Source: Candidatus Villigracilis affinis (lineage in GTDB: Bacteria > Chloroflexota > Anaerolineae > Anaerolineales > Villigracilaceae). From it: DNA of 64,000 nucleotides. Shown here in pieces: positions 27,434 through 36,475 of this stretch. Below the pieces are notes generated by a model. The model worked only from the letters and a program-made list of their open reading frames with translations. It did not search any database and was not told the origin of the DNA. The stretch lies in the NCBI GenBank assembly GCA_016718275.1, contig JADKEA010000024.1, forward strand, positions 1-64,000. The letters run 5' to 3'. The translations under genes were made by a program, and so were the position numbers. How positions within the stretch are numbered: position 1 is the stretch's first letter; every line of letters starts with the position of its first letter.

Positions 27434-28971
27434 TGTTCCACTACCTCTTGTTGTGTCATAATGTATTTCATTACTTTTTCCTGAGACGCTTCGCTGGCAG
27501 GCATTTCACCGACAATTTTGCCATCACGCATCACGTAGATGCGATCACAAATCCCCAAAATCTCCGGCAATTCTGATGAGATCACAATGATCCCTTTTCC
27601 TTCGCTGACCAGACGATTGATAATGGTGTAAATCTCATATTTTGCCCCAACATCAATGCCGCGCGTGGGTTCATCCAGAATCAGAATTTCCGGACTTGCA
27701 AACAACCATTTGCTAAGCACAACTTTTTGTTGATTACCACCGGAAAGATTTACAGCCAGTTGCTGAATACTGGAGCACTTAATATTAAGATTATCCCGAT
27801 ATTCACTGGTGACCTTCATTTCTTGAGGTTCATTGATCACTTGACGAGTGGAAATTTCTTCCAGATTCGCCAGGGTAATATTATTTTTGACTTGCTGGAT
27901 CAGGACCAGCCCATACGCTTTGCGGTCTTCCGTTGCATAGGCAATTCCATTCGCGATGGCTTTATCAATGTTGCTGATGTCTACTTCATTCCCGTTTCTA
28001 TAAGCGCTACCGCTAATACGGGTACCATAGGCGCGGCCAAAAATACTCATTGCCAATTCAGTTCTTCCAGCCCCCATTAACCCCGAAAGCCCGACAACTT
28101 CGCCCTTCCGGACGTTGATATTCACATTAGTACTTACTTTTCGATCTTCATGAAGCGGGTGATATACATTCCAATCCCTCACTTCAAAAATCACTTCACC
28201 GATTTTCGAGTCGCGCGGCGGGAAACGATGTGTTATATCCCGTCCCACCATGCCACGAATGATCCGGTCCTCGGTAATAGTATCATTCCTGCAGTCCAAC
28301 GTTTCAATTGTGGTACCGTCACGAAGAATCGTGATGGAGTCTGCTACTTTATTGACTTCACTTAATTTATGGGAAATCAAAATCGAGGAAATACCGTGTG
28401 CTTTAAATTGGAGCAATAGTTCAAGCAGTTTTTCACTGTCAGTTTCATTTAGGGAAGCCGTGGGTTCATCCAGAATCAGAAGCTTTACTTCTTTTGCCAG
28501 CGCCCTGGCGATTTCGACCAACTGCTGTTTGCCCACGCCCATATTTGTAATCAGTGTGTTAGGCGACTCGTGCAAACCCACTCGCTCCAGCAATTCTGCG
28601 GTTTTTGAAATGGATTCATTCCAGTCAATTACACCATTTTTGGCGCGCTCGTTGCCAAGAAACAGGTTTTCGGCTACGGAAAGAAAAGGAATCAGCGCAA
28701 GTTCCTGATGGATGATGACAAGTCCAACTTTTTCAGATTCGGTGATATCTCGAAACCGACATTCCTTGCCTTGAAAATAGATTTCTCCTTGATATGTGCC
28801 GTATGGATATATGCCACTTAACACATTCATCAGGGTCGATTTTCCCGCTCCGTTTTCTCCCACCAGAGCATGGATTTCTCCCTGAGTCACGCTAAAACTT
28901 ACATTATTAAGCGCTTTTACACCAGGGAAGGTTTTTGTGATATTGCGCATTTCCAAAATGACATCAGACAT
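27430..28971 (-). CDS. CUT2 double-cassette sugar ABC ATPase
   Basis: A 513-residue ATPase with two tandem cassettes, as in XylG/GguA/MmsA. The first half has GENGAGKST (about 38-46), a GVGKQQLVEIARAL signature, LLILDEPTASL and the SHKLSEV switch. The second has the degenerate GLMGAGRTELA P-loop normal for this class, LSGGNQQKVVLSKWL and LILDEPTRGIDVG. It follows the binding-protein gene across a strong hairpin (29086-29127) and overlaps the permease start. All functional motifs are intact, in contrast to the ABC domain of the kinase at 40.2 kb. Confidence 0.93.
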   Translation of the reverse strand: MSDVILEMRNITKTFPGVKALNNVSFSVTQGEIHALVGENGAGKSTLMNVLSGIYPYGTYQGEIYFQGKECRFRDITESEKVGLVIIHQELALIPFLSVAENLFLGNERAKNGVIDWNESISKTAELLERVGLHESPNTLITNMGVGKQQLVEIARALAKEVKLLILDEPTASLNETDSEKLLELLLQFKAHGISSILISHKLSEVNKVADSITILRDGTTIETLDCRNDTITEDRIIRGMVGRDITHRFPPRDSKIGEVIFEVRDWNVYHPLHEDRKVSTNVNINVRKGEVVGLSGLMGAGRTELAMSIFGRAYGTRISGSAYRNGNEVDISNIDKAIANGIAYATEDRKAYGLVLIQQVKNNITLANLEEISTRQVINEPQEMKVTSEYRDNLNIKCSSIQQLAVNLSGGNQQKVVLSKWLFASPEILILDEPTRGIDVGAKYEIYTIINRLVSEGKGIIVISSELPEILGICDRIYVMRDGKIVGEMPASEASQEKVMKYIMTQQEVVEQ

Positions 28972-29085
28972 GGTTTCGCGTCCTTGGCCTATATAAAATG
29001 AAATTGCTATTCAATAATGCAATTCTAATTCAAATTTCACAAAACCTCAGAAACAAACTCTTTCAGCATAAGTCTTGTTTTTATA

Positions 29086-29127
29086 TAGAGTGGTGTATGA
29101 GGCACAATTGCCTCATACACCACTCTA
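29086..29127 (-). other. intercistronic hairpin after tandem binding-protein gene
   Basis: A perfect 19-bp stem (29086-29104 with 29109-29127) and a four-base loop, eight bases past the stop codon. No U-run follows, so it is more likely an mRNA stabiliser or processing signal than a simple terminator. It separates binding protein from ATPase, as the 11235 and 37396 hairpins do in their operons. Confidence 0.8.
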
Positions 29128-29134
29128 AAACTAC

Positions 29135-31264
29135 TTACTTTAGATCTTCAGCCTTGATATAGCCGCTATCAACCAATTCCTTCAGGTAGTTATTGATGTC
29201 AATACTGATCGGCACCAGCAAATAGGAAGGCACAACTTTGACGAGGTTGTCATAGGTTGTGGTGTCATTGATTTCGACTGTCTCACCCTTGAGAGCCTGG
29301 TCAGCCATCTTGGCGGCTTGCTTGGCAAGAACGCGAGTGTCTTTGAACACGGTATAGGTCTGTTCGCCAGCGATGATCGACTTGACGGAAGCAACTTCTG
29401 CATCCTGGCCGGTCACAATGGGGCATGGCTGTTCGGGAGTGCAATAACCAACGCCCTTGAGGGATGAAAGGATGCCAATGCTAAGACCATCGTAGGGAGA
29501 GAGAACAGCATCAACACGCTTGTCGGTGTAGAAAGCGCTCAAGAGGTTGTCCATGCGAGCTTGGGCAGTTGCAGCAAGCCAGCGCAGGGTACCGACTTTG
29601 TCCATGCCCATCTGACCACTTTGGATGACGATCGTGCCGTCGTCGATGAAGGGTTGGATGACGGACATGGCGCCATCATAGAAGTAGAAGGCATTGGTGT
29701 CGTCGGGGGAGCCGCCGAAGAGTTCGACGTTGAAGGGACCAACGCCAGCAGGGGCTTTTTCGCCAGGTTTCAGGCCGAGGCCTTCGAGAAGCTGGGTTCC
29801 CTGAATGACGCCTACGCCAAAGTTATCAAAGGTGGCGTAATAATCGACATTCGCGGTCTTGGTGATCAGGCGGTCATAGGAAATGATGATGGCACCGCTG
29901 TCATGAGCCTTCTGGAGCACATCAGAGAGGGTGGTGCCATCGATGGCTGCGATAACGAGAACCTTGGCGCCCTTGGTGACCATGTTTTCGATCTGGGCGA
30001 GCTGGTTGGGGATGTCATTGTCAGCAAATTGCAGGTCGGTGTCGTAGCCCATGGCTTCGAATTCTTTGACCATGCTCTCGCCATCAGAGATCCAGCGGGT
30101 TGAGCTCTTCGTAGGCATACTGATGCCTACTAGTAGTTTTTCATCAGATGACGGAGCAACAGGTGCGACACCTAGATCTTCAGCCTTGATGTAGCCGCTA
30201 TCAACCAATTCTTTCTGATAGTTATTGATATCAATACTGATCGGCACCAGCAAATAGGAAGGCACAACTTTGACGAGGTTGTCATAGGTTGTGGTGTCAT
30301 TGATTTCGACTGTCTCACCCTTGAGAGCCTGGTCAGCCATCTTGGCGGCTTGCTTGGCAAGAACGCGAGTGTCTTTGAACACGGTGTAGCTCTGTTCACC
30401 AGCGATGATCGACTTGACGGAAGCAACTTCTGCATCCTGGCCGGTCACAATGGGGCATGGCTGTTCGGGAGTGCAATAACCAACGCCCTTGAGGGATGAA
30501 AGGATGCCAATGCTAAGACCATCGTAGGGAGAGAGAACAGCATCAACACGCTTGTCGGTGTAGAAAGCGCTCAAGAGGTTGTCCATGCGAGCTTGGGCAG
30601 TTGCAGCAAGCCAGCGCAGGGTACCGACTTTGTCCATGCCCATCTGACCACTTTGGATGACGATCGTGCCGTCGTCGATGAAGGGTTGGATGACGGACAT
30701 GGCGCCATCATAGAAGTAGAAGGCATTGGTGTCGTCGGGGGAGCCGCCGAAGAGTTCGACGTTGAAGGGACCAACGCCAGCAGGGGCTTTTTCGCCAGGT
30801 TTCAGGCCGAGGCCTTCGAGAAGCTGGGTTCCCTGAATGACGCCTACGCCAAAGTTATCAAAGGTGGCGTAATAATCGACATTCGCGGTCTTGGTGATCA
30901 GGCGGTCATAGGAGATCACAATCGCGCCGCTATCGTGTGCCTTCTGGAGCACATCAGAGAGGGTGGTGCCATCGATGGCTGCAATAACGAGAACCTTGGC
31001 ACCCTTGGTGACCATGTTTTCGATCTGGGCGAGCTGGTTGGGAATGTCATTGTCAGCAAATTGCAGGTCGGTGTCGTAGCCCATGGCTTCGAATTCTTTG
31101 ACCATGCTCTCGCCATCAGAGATCCAGCGGGTTGAGCTCTTCGTAGGCATACTGATGCCTACTAGTTTGGCTTCTGAAGCAGGGGCAGCTACGCCACATG
31201 CTGAGAGTACAAGGCTGGCCAGCATCAGCACAGCTAGAAGGTTGTAGAATAACTTTTTGGACAT
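29135..31264 (-). CDS. tandem-duplicated ChvE/XylF-like sugar-binding lipoprotein
   Basis: A 709-residue lipoprotein holding two complete, nearly identical sugar-binding domains. Start ATG at 31264 has AAGGAG eight bases upstream. The lipobox LSAC gives C23. Domain A starts near residue 33 (KLVGISMPTKSSTRW) and domain B repeats it 344 residues later. The linker is short and Pro/Ala/Ser-rich (GVAPVAPSSDEK). Each domain has the type I periplasmic-binding fold of monosaccharide binders (SYDRLI, VTGQDAEVAS, VFKDTRVLAKQAAKMA). Normal family proteins have one such domain, about 360 residues. I counted three amino-acid differences between copies (V/I, S/T, Q/L). Only domain A is next to the lipid anchor. 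It precedes CUT2 ATPase and permease genes and follows a LacI gene. Confidence 0.92.
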   Translation of the reverse strand: MSKKLFYNLLAVLMLASLVLSACGVAAPASEAKLVGISMPTKSSTRWISDGESMVKEFEAMGYDTDLQFADNDIPNQLAQIENMVTKGAKVLVIAAIDGTTLSDVLQKAHDSGAIVISYDRLITKTANVDYYATFDNFGVGVIQGTQLLEGLGLKPGEKAPAGVGPFNVELFGGSPDDTNAFYFYDGAMSVIQPFIDDGTIVIQSGQMGMDKVGTLRWLAATAQARMDNLLSAFYTDKRVDAVLSPYDGLSIGILSSLKGVGYCTPEQPCPIVTGQDAEVASVKSIIAGEQSYTVFKDTRVLAKQAAKMADQALKGETVEINDTTTYDNLVKVVPSYLLVPISIDINNYQKELVDSGYIKAEDLGVAPVAPSSDEKLLVGISMPTKSSTRWISDGESMVKEFEAMGYDTDLQFADNDIPNQLAQIENMVTKGAKVLVIAAIDGTTLSDVLQKAHDSGAIIISYDRLITKTANVDYYATFDNFGVGVIQGTQLLEGLGLKPGEKAPAGVGPFNVELFGGSPDDTNAFYFYDGAMSVIQPFIDDGTIVIQSGQMGMDKVGTLRWLAATAQARMDNLLSAFYTDKRVDAVLSPYDGLSIGILSSLKGVGYCTPEQPCPIVTGQDAEVASVKSIIAGEQTYTVFKDTRVLAKQAAKMADQALKGETVEINDTTTYDNLVKVVPSYLLVPISIDINNYLKELVDSGYIKAEDLK
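29141..30134. repeat. direct repeat, copy B (994 bp)
   Basis: Copy B of a direct repeat with period 1032 bp, encoding the C-terminal binding domain. By eye about 20 substitutions separate it from copy A at 30173-31166. They cluster at both ends, while about 490 bp in the middle (about 29388-29879) looks identical. A small inverted repeat (GTAGGCAT ACTG ATGCCTAC) lies at the repeat edge, 30111-30130. Confidence 0.9.
30173..31166. repeat. direct repeat, copy A (994 bp)
   Basis: Copy A of the same repeat, encoding the N-terminal binding domain. The 38 bases between copies (30135-30172) encode the linker. The inverted repeat at the edge recurs at 31143-31162. Confidence 0.9.
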
Positions 31265-31433
31265 TTTCTTCTCCTTAGTTAGTAACATTAGATACTATGT
31301 TGGCGTAATAATTTAGCAAGAATTGATTAATCATCAAGTTGTGATGCATTATCTCGCCAGGAACCTTACACCTCATACGCCAGGCTATCAGGGTGCACAT
31401 CCTTCTTTATGTTCGTTCTGTAGCCCCTTCGCC

Positions 31434-31450
31434 ATCACCTCCTTTTATTT
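31434..31450 (-). promoter_or_regulatory. anti-SD-like leader element, copy 2
   Basis: On the minus strand AAATAAAAGGAGGTGAT, about 170 bases before the binding-protein ATG and about 55 bases after the LacI stop codon. The gene has its own Shine-Dalgarno, so this is not the site used for it. An ATG overlaps the element's end and opens a 15-codon frame ending in TGA, but the spacing of two bases is poor. The remaining stretch 31265-31503 holds no other feature I can support. Confidence 0.6.
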
Positions 31451-31503
31451 GATACCCATTCCATATCTTAATCACAATTTACCATGGGAACGGGGCAGAG
31501 ATA

Positions 31504-32550
31504 CTACCCAGCAAAATTTGAGCTTTCACGAATAACAAGGGTTGGTTGAATAAACCTTGATTGTGCGATAACCGATTTATTTTCCTGTCTGGCCTGAATC
31601 ATCTCTACGATGCTTTGAACAGCCTGCTCGCCAAGTAATTGAAGATCTTGATAAATAGTGGTTAGTGAAGGATAAAAATAAGCCGATTCGGGGATATTAT
31701 CAAAGCCGATAACTGCCAGCTGCTCCGGAACACGGATACCCCTGCGAATTGCTTCCCGCAACCCCCCCAACGCCATCTGATCATTGGCTACAAAGACAGC
31801 ATCCATATCCGGATATGACTCGAGAAGCTGAATAAATGCCTGTTCGCCGCTAGCAGAGGACCAATTTCCTTCAGTGCAATGCTCTTCCAAAGGGTTGAAT
31901 CCTGCCGCACTCAAAGTTTCACGCCAACCTCGCTTGCGTTCATCTGCTTCCCACCAAGTGAGCGGGCCTGCGATATGCCCAATCTTTTTCCTGCCGCATT
32001 CCAAAAGGTGTTGAATTGCCAGTACCGCGCCCTGATAGTTATCTGTCGCTACGCTGGATATTCCTTCGCGTGGTCTCATGGCAAGGAACAATACAGGCAC
32101 CGAGATTTTGTCCATACGTTCTTCAACCCAGGAATGATTGTCCCCGATCTCGGGTGCCACCCAAATGATTCCATCCACCTGGCGAGCCAGTAGTGAGTCT
32201 ATTACTTCGTCAATTCTATTCGTATCAAAATTGTCAAGTTCTTTCATCAAGAGCATGTAACCAAGTTCATCGGCTTTATCTGCCACCCCATTGAGCGTTC
32301 TTGAAGGGCCAATATACTTTAGTCCGAATGTGACAACCCCCAAGGTATAGCTGCGCTGTTGAATAAGACTGCGGGCAAGTGTGCTTGGGTGATACCCTAA
32401 TTGCTCAACCACCGTTTCCACCCGCTGGCGAGTTTCCTCAGAAACATATGAAAACTTATTCATTACGCGCGAAACGGTTTGGGTGGAGACACCCGCCGCT
32501 TGTGCGACATCTTTGATGGTAACTCGTTTTCTTCTGCTAGGTGATATCAA
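31504..32550 (-). CDS. LacI-family transcriptional regulator
   Basis: A 348-residue repressor-type regulator. The DNA-binding helix-turn-helix is at the N-terminus (VTIKDVAQAAGVSTQTVSRV, then VSEETRQRVETVVEQLGYHP), followed by a periplasmic-binding-like effector domain (YTLGVVTFGLKYIG to FIQPTLVIRESS). No ATG is available; TTG at 32550, with AAGG nine bases upstream, is the best start. Its promoter overlaps two palindromic operators (32574-32603), so it very likely represses itself. It lies between the hybrid import operon and the duplicated-binding-protein operon and is followed by the latter on the same strand, which is the likeliest target. The effector sugar is unknown. Confidence 0.92.
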   Translation of the reverse strand: MISPSRRKRVTIKDVAQAAGVSTQTVSRVMNKFSYVSEETRQRVETVVEQLGYHPSTLARSLIQQRSYTLGVVTFGLKYIGPSRTLNGVADKADELGYMLLMKELDNFDTNRIDEVIDSLLARQVDGIIWVAPEIGDNHSWVEERMDKISVPVLFLAMRPREGISSVATDNYQGAVLAIQHLLECGRKKIGHIAGPLTWWEADERKRGWRETLSAAGFNPLEEHCTEGNWSSASGEQAFIQLLESYPDMDAVFVANDQMALGGLREAIRRGIRVPEQLAVIGFDNIPESAYFYPSLTTIYQDLQLLGEQAVQSIVEMIQARQENKSVIAQSRFIQPTLVIRESSNFAG

Positions 32551-32573
32551 GGCCGTTAACCTTATAATTTATT

Positions 32574-32603
32574 ATGTTATCGATAACATGTTATCGATAA
32601 CAT
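32574..32603. promoter_or_regulatory. double LacI-type operator
   Basis: Two perfect 16-bp palindromes ATGTTATCGATAACAT at 32574-32589 and 32588-32603 share two bases, so their centres are 14 bp apart. LacI-family sites are palindromes centred on CG, as here. The right copy touches the -10 box of the LacI gene. Confidence 0.85.
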
Positions 32604-32630
32604 AATATCAAAAATATCAGCCAGAGTCAA
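32602..32630 (-). promoter_or_regulatory. promoter of LacI gene
   Basis: On the minus strand TTGACT (32625-32630), a 17-bp spacer and TATTAT (32602-32607). The predicted start falls inside the double operator, as expected for autorepression. Confidence 0.75.
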
Positions 32631-32743
32631 GAGAGAGTTTACAATGAGTTTTTATGGAGAAAATCCAGGACAAAAGTACCCGTTTGGGTAGGGTGGGCTA
32701 ATTCAATATGGTTGTAATTTTTAATAAGGGTTACAAGCAAAAT

Positions 32744-32778
32744 AAAAAAAACTAGCGGAATTGCTATTTCCGCTAGTT
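32744..32778 (-). terminator. terminator of hybrid import operon
   Basis: Arms AACTAGCGGAA (32750-32760) and TTCCGCTAGTT (32768-32778), then a U-run in the minus-strand transcript (A-run 32744-32750). It ends the five-gene hybrid operon 80 bp after its last stop. The interval 32631-32743 holds nothing else I recognise. Confidence 0.92.
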
Positions 32779-32857
32779 GAGTGATAGTTGTGTTGTAAGT
32801 GTTTGGTTGCGGTGGTTTGGCTTACAGATCAGGTTTGGCGATGCATGCTTTTTTATT

Positions 32858-34042
32858 TTAGTGTGCCCGATTGCGAGTTGCAACATCAAAGATCACAGCA
32901 GCTGCCAGTACAGCGCCTCTAGCCATGTATTGATAGGATATGCCGATGCCCATCAGGTTCATACCACTCGTTAGTGAGAGCATCACCAAAGCGCCGATAA
33001 TCGACCCGGCTACTTTACCAATACCACCTGCTGGTGATACACCACCGATAAAAGCTGCTGCGATGGCGTCCAGTTCCCATAATCCACCGGCTGTCGTTGT
33101 AGCAGATTGTAAGCGGGAGGCGAACAAAATGCCCGAAAGAGCGGCCAGCATACCCATGGAACCGAACACGATATAGGTTATTTTTTTTACATTGATGCCA
33201 CTTAACTCAGCCGCTTCCGGATTTCCACCGACGGCATAAATATGCCTGCCAAGCACTGTTTGTGTTGTGATGAAATGATAGATGATGGCTACTACCAGCA
33301 CGACCACGGCCGTCCAGGAGAGTCCCTGGTATCCTGCGAGCAGCCAGGTGATACCGCCAATCAAGGCCGACGTGAATACCAATTTAATGATGAACATCTC
33401 CATTGGTAATACCTCAAAATTATAGGCTTGTTTCTTTTTGCGACTATTTATTTCGCTTATGATCAGTAGAACGATGGCAATTAATCCGATGATAAGAGTT
33501 AATTTATGTACGCCCGGTAAGATTCCCATTTCTGGAAGATCAGGGATAAAACCATTTCCAATTGCGTTAAAAGTTTCGTCGGGGATCACGATAGTTCCGG
33601 TGCTTTCAGTCACCACTAGAATGGCGCCACGATAAATTAACCATCCAGCCAGTGTGGCAACGAAGGCGGGTATTTTCATTTGCGCCACGAGGAAGGCGAT
33701 AATTACCCCAGCCAGAACTCCAAGCGCCAGGGTGAGAAGTATTGCCGGGAATACAGGCAAATGCCACTGTACCATTGCAATCGCGACAACGGCACCAAGA
33801 AATCCACCAAGAAAACCGACAGATAAATCGATATGTCTGATCACGATGACCAAAGTCATGCCAATAGCCAGGACTGCTATATAGCCTGTCTGATTCACCA
33901 GATTGACAATGTTTCGTGATGAGATAAACGTGCCTTTTGTTGTGACCGTAAAGATGGCCATAATGACGAATAGGGCAATATACATGCCATATTCACGAAT
34001 ATTCTGCTGTAATAGTTTTCGGGCATTTTGGAAAAAAGACAT
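32858..34042 (-). CDS. CUT2 monosaccharide ABC permease (XylH-like), hybrid operon
   Basis: A 394-residue permease with about ten membrane segments. Motifs of the XylH/MmsB class are IRHIDLSVGFLGGFLGAVV, GGNPEAAELSGINVKK and ELDAIAAAFIGGVSPAGGIG. It follows the CUT2 ATPase by 11 bp and is the last gene before the operon terminator. Homologous to, but clearly different from, the permease at 26270-27433. It presumably works with the N-terminal (XylF-like) half of the fused binding protein encoded by the first gene. Confidence 0.92.
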   Translation of the reverse strand: MSFFQNARKLLQQNIREYGMYIALFVIMAIFTVTTKGTFISSRNIVNLVNQTGYIAVLAIGMTLVIVIRHIDLSVGFLGGFLGAVVAIAMVQWHLPVFPAILLTLALGVLAGVIIAFLVAQMKIPAFVATLAGWLIYRGAILVVTESTGTIVIPDETFNAIGNGFIPDLPEMGILPGVHKLTLIIGLIAIVLLIISEINSRKKKQAYNFEVLPMEMFIIKLVFTSALIGGITWLLAGYQGLSWTAVVVLVVAIIYHFITTQTVLGRHIYAVGGNPEAAELSGINVKKITYIVFGSMGMLAALSGILFASRLQSATTTAGGLWELDAIAAAFIGGVSPAGGIGKVAGSIIGALVMLSLTSGMNLMGIGISYQYMARGAVLAAAVIFDVATRNRAH

Positions 34043-34053
34043 TTGAGAACTCC

Positions 34054-35577
34054 TTAGTAGTTTGTTGCCAATTGCATAATTTTTTCCTGAGTGGCATCGC
34101 GAATAGCCAGCTCTCCTGCGATTTTCCCGGCTGAGACAACATACACTCTGTCACTCATACCAAGAATTTCTGGCAGTTCGGACGAAATCATGATAATACT
34201 CAAACCCTGCTCTACCAGCTTTGTCATGATCGTATAAATTTCATATTTGGCGCCAACGTCAATGCCTCTGGTTGGTTCATCCAAGATCAATAGGCTCGGT
34301 TTGACGAATAACCATTTACCTACAGACACTTTTTGCTGGTTTCCGCCGCTTAAGTTCGAAACCTTTTGTTCAACGGACGGCGTTTTAATATTTAAAGAGG
34401 ACTTGTATTCATTCGCAACTTTAACTTCGGCGTTGTCGTTGACAATGCTTCGGGTTGCAATTTCCTTTAAATTGGCAAGGGTGATGTTTTGTTTGACATC
34501 CTGGATCAGGATCAGACCATTGCCTTTTCTGTCTTCTGTTACATAAGCGACGCCCGCATTAATCGCATCTTCAGGATGCTTAAAGCGTTTTTTGCTTCCC
34601 AACATGGATAGTTCTCCGCTAATATAGTAGCCCGCAGGATTCCCAAATATGCTCAAAGCAAGTTCGGTGCGCCCTGACCCCATCAAGCCTGCAAGCCCAA
34701 CAATTTCACCTTTGTTGACATGAAAATTAACATCCTTGAGAATGCTTCTGCCCAGATTAGGGTCATAAGCATTCCAATTTTCAACATTAAGTATGACTTC
34801 CCCGACTTTTCTTGTTTCCCTTTTTGGATAGATATTGTTGATTTCGCGCCCTACCATATGCTTGATCAGCGCAGTTTCCGAAACTTCACCTTTTTGAGCA
34901 TCCAGTGTGCATATCGTCTGTCCATCGCGTAAAACTGTAACTGTGTCTGCTATTTTTATGACCTCTTTTAATTTATGGGAGATCAGTACGCAGGTAACGC
35001 CGTGATTTTTTAAGTCCCGTAACAGGTCTAATAGATTTTCGCTGTCGTCTTCGTTGAGTGCTGCTGTAGGTTCGTCCAGAATTAATAATTTAACATCCTT
35101 GCTGAGTGCCTTCGCAATTTCAACTAATTGCCTTTTTCCCACGCCCAAATCCCTCACTTTTTCGGCGAGGTTTACATTGAGTTTCACCTTCTTCAACATT
35201 TCGCCTGCGCGTTTGATGGTTTCATTCCAGTCGATAATTGAACCATTTTTGATCTCATGGCCTAGAAAGATATTCTCGTATACAGTCATTTCGGGGACAA
35301 GGGCTAATTCCTGATAAATAATGGCGACCCCGGTTTTTTCACTGTCGCTGATACCTCGAAAACTCTGTACTTTTCCATCAAAGACAATTTCACCCGTATA
35401 CTCTCCGTGTGGATATACTCCGCTCAACACCTTCATCAGGGTGGATTTGCCTGCACCGTTTTCTCCAACCAGGCAGTGTATTTCATGTTCTTTTACTTGA
35501 AAGCTGACGTTATTTAAAGCTTTTACACCAGGAAATTCCTTGGTGATATTTTTCATTTCCAATATGGGGTTGGACAT
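34054..35577 (-). CDS. CUT2 double-cassette sugar ABC ATPase (XylG-like), hybrid operon
   Basis: A 507-residue ATPase with two cassettes. First half: GENGAGKST (38-46), GVGKRQLVEIAKAL, LLILDEPTAAL, SHKLKEV. Second half: GLMGSGRTELA, LSGGNQQKVSVGKWL, LILDEPTRGIDVG. Every motif expected for a XylG/GguA-type ATPase is present. It is the only ATPase gene in an operon that also holds two CUT1 permeases, which normally need a MalK-type partner. The gap to the upstream MalG-type gene is 76 bp. The first cassette is the closest relative in the window of the ABC domain fused to the histidine kinase at 40.2 kb. Confidence 0.93.
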   Translation of the reverse strand: MSNPILEMKNITKEFPGVKALNNVSFQVKEHEIHCLVGENGAGKSTLMKVLSGVYPHGEYTGEIVFDGKVQSFRGISDSEKTGVAIIYQELALVPEMTVYENIFLGHEIKNGSIIDWNETIKRAGEMLKKVKLNVNLAEKVRDLGVGKRQLVEIAKALSKDVKLLILDEPTAALNEDDSENLLDLLRDLKNHGVTCVLISHKLKEVIKIADTVTVLRDGQTICTLDAQKGEVSETALIKHMVGREINNIYPKRETRKVGEVILNVENWNAYDPNLGRSILKDVNFHVNKGEIVGLAGLMGSGRTELALSIFGNPAGYYISGELSMLGSKKRFKHPEDAINAGVAYVTEDRKGNGLILIQDVKQNITLANLKEIATRSIVNDNAEVKVANEYKSSLNIKTPSVEQKVSNLSGGNQQKVSVGKWLFVKPSLLILDEPTRGIDVGAKYEIYTIMTKLVEQGLSIIMISSELPEILGMSDRVYVVSAGKIAGELAIRDATQEKIMQLATNY

Positions 35578-35653
35578 GGATACTCCAGTTTAAGAAAAGG
35601 AAGTGGTGGCTTTACTATTGAAATTGAAATATCGATCTCAAGGTCAGTTATTT

Positions 35654-36475
35654 TTAACCTTTTAATGATCCTGCAAGTAGCCCTCGCAGGAAATAACGAC
35701 CCAGGAAGATGTAAACGAGTAAGGTGGGGAGTGCGGCGAGAAGCGAGCCAGCCATTTGTACATTCCACGAAATGATCTGACTTCCTGCCATATTGTTGAG
35801 CGCGACGGTAATCGGCCAATCACTGTTGCCAGTGAGGACAACAGCGAAGAGAAAGTCATTCCATGCGGAAGTGAATTGCCAGATCAAAACCACCACAAAA
35901 CTCGGCATTGAGATCGGTAGAAGAATGTATCGATAAATGCCAAGCATGTCCGCACCGTCTATTTTCGCTGCTTCGAGTAGTTCTTGCGGCAGGCTGGCAT
36001 AATAATTGCGGAAGGTGAGTGTGGTGATGGGAATACCATAAATGATGTGCGCCATTGCCAGCCCTGGCAAACCTTTGATGCCGACCATATTCATGAATTG
36101 CACGAGTGGAATAAGAATGCTTTGATAGGGAATGAACATCCCAAAGAGAATGAAGGGGAAGATCACATCTGCGCCGCGGAATCTCCACTTGGCAAGGATG
36201 TAGCCATTCACTGAACCGAGTATGGATGAGATTAGTGCTGCAGGGATAACCATTGCGAAACTGTTCCACAACGACGGCGCAAGTTTAGAGTATGCTTCGA
36301 TGTAATTGTCGAAGGCAATGCCATGCGGAAGATCCCACATGGTCTTCAGGTCTATTTCTGCAAAGCTTTTAAATCCCGTGATAATAATGATGTACATTGG
36401 AAGCAAATAGAAGATGGACATTAAGATCAATGGAATATAAAGCCAGTATTTGCCGAGGCGTAATTGGGTTTTCAT
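35654..36475 (-). CDS. glucose-type CUT1 permease (GtsC/MalG-like), hybrid operon
   Basis: A 273-residue permease with six membrane segments and the EAA loop LEAAKIDGADMLGIYRYI. The C-terminus RGLLAGSLKG is typical of MalG/GtsC proteins. It overlaps the MalF-like gene by four bases (ATGA). With that gene it forms a CUT1 permease pair of the GtsBC (glucose/mannose) kind, judged from the glucose-binding-protein homology of the operon's first gene. Its natural ATPase would be MalK-like, which this operon lacks. Confidence 0.9.
   Translation of the reverse strand: MKTQLRLGKYWLYIPLILMSIFYLLPMYIIIITGFKSFAEIDLKTMWDLPHGIAFDNYIEAYSKLAPSLWNSFAMVIPAALISSILGSVNGYILAKWRFRGADVIFPFILFGMFIPYQSILIPLVQFMNMVGIKGLPGLAMAHIIYGIPITTLTFRNYYASLPQELLEAAKIDGADMLGIYRYILLPISMPSFVVVLIWQFTSAWNDFLFAVVLTGNSDWPITVALNNMAGSQIISWNVQMAGSLLAALPTLLVYIFLGRYFLRGLLAGSLKG

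Noticed and set aside
29141..31166. CRISPR-like or transposon repeats
   Set aside because: The repeat is coding and in frame with no terminal inverted repeats or transposase, and no short regular repeat-spacer array is seen anywhere in the window.
29135..31264. The 1032-bp repeat as an assembly artefact
   Set aside because: The copies differ at about 20 sites, the junction encodes a sensible linker and the frame is open throughout; an artefact would give identical copies. Long-read proof is still lacking.
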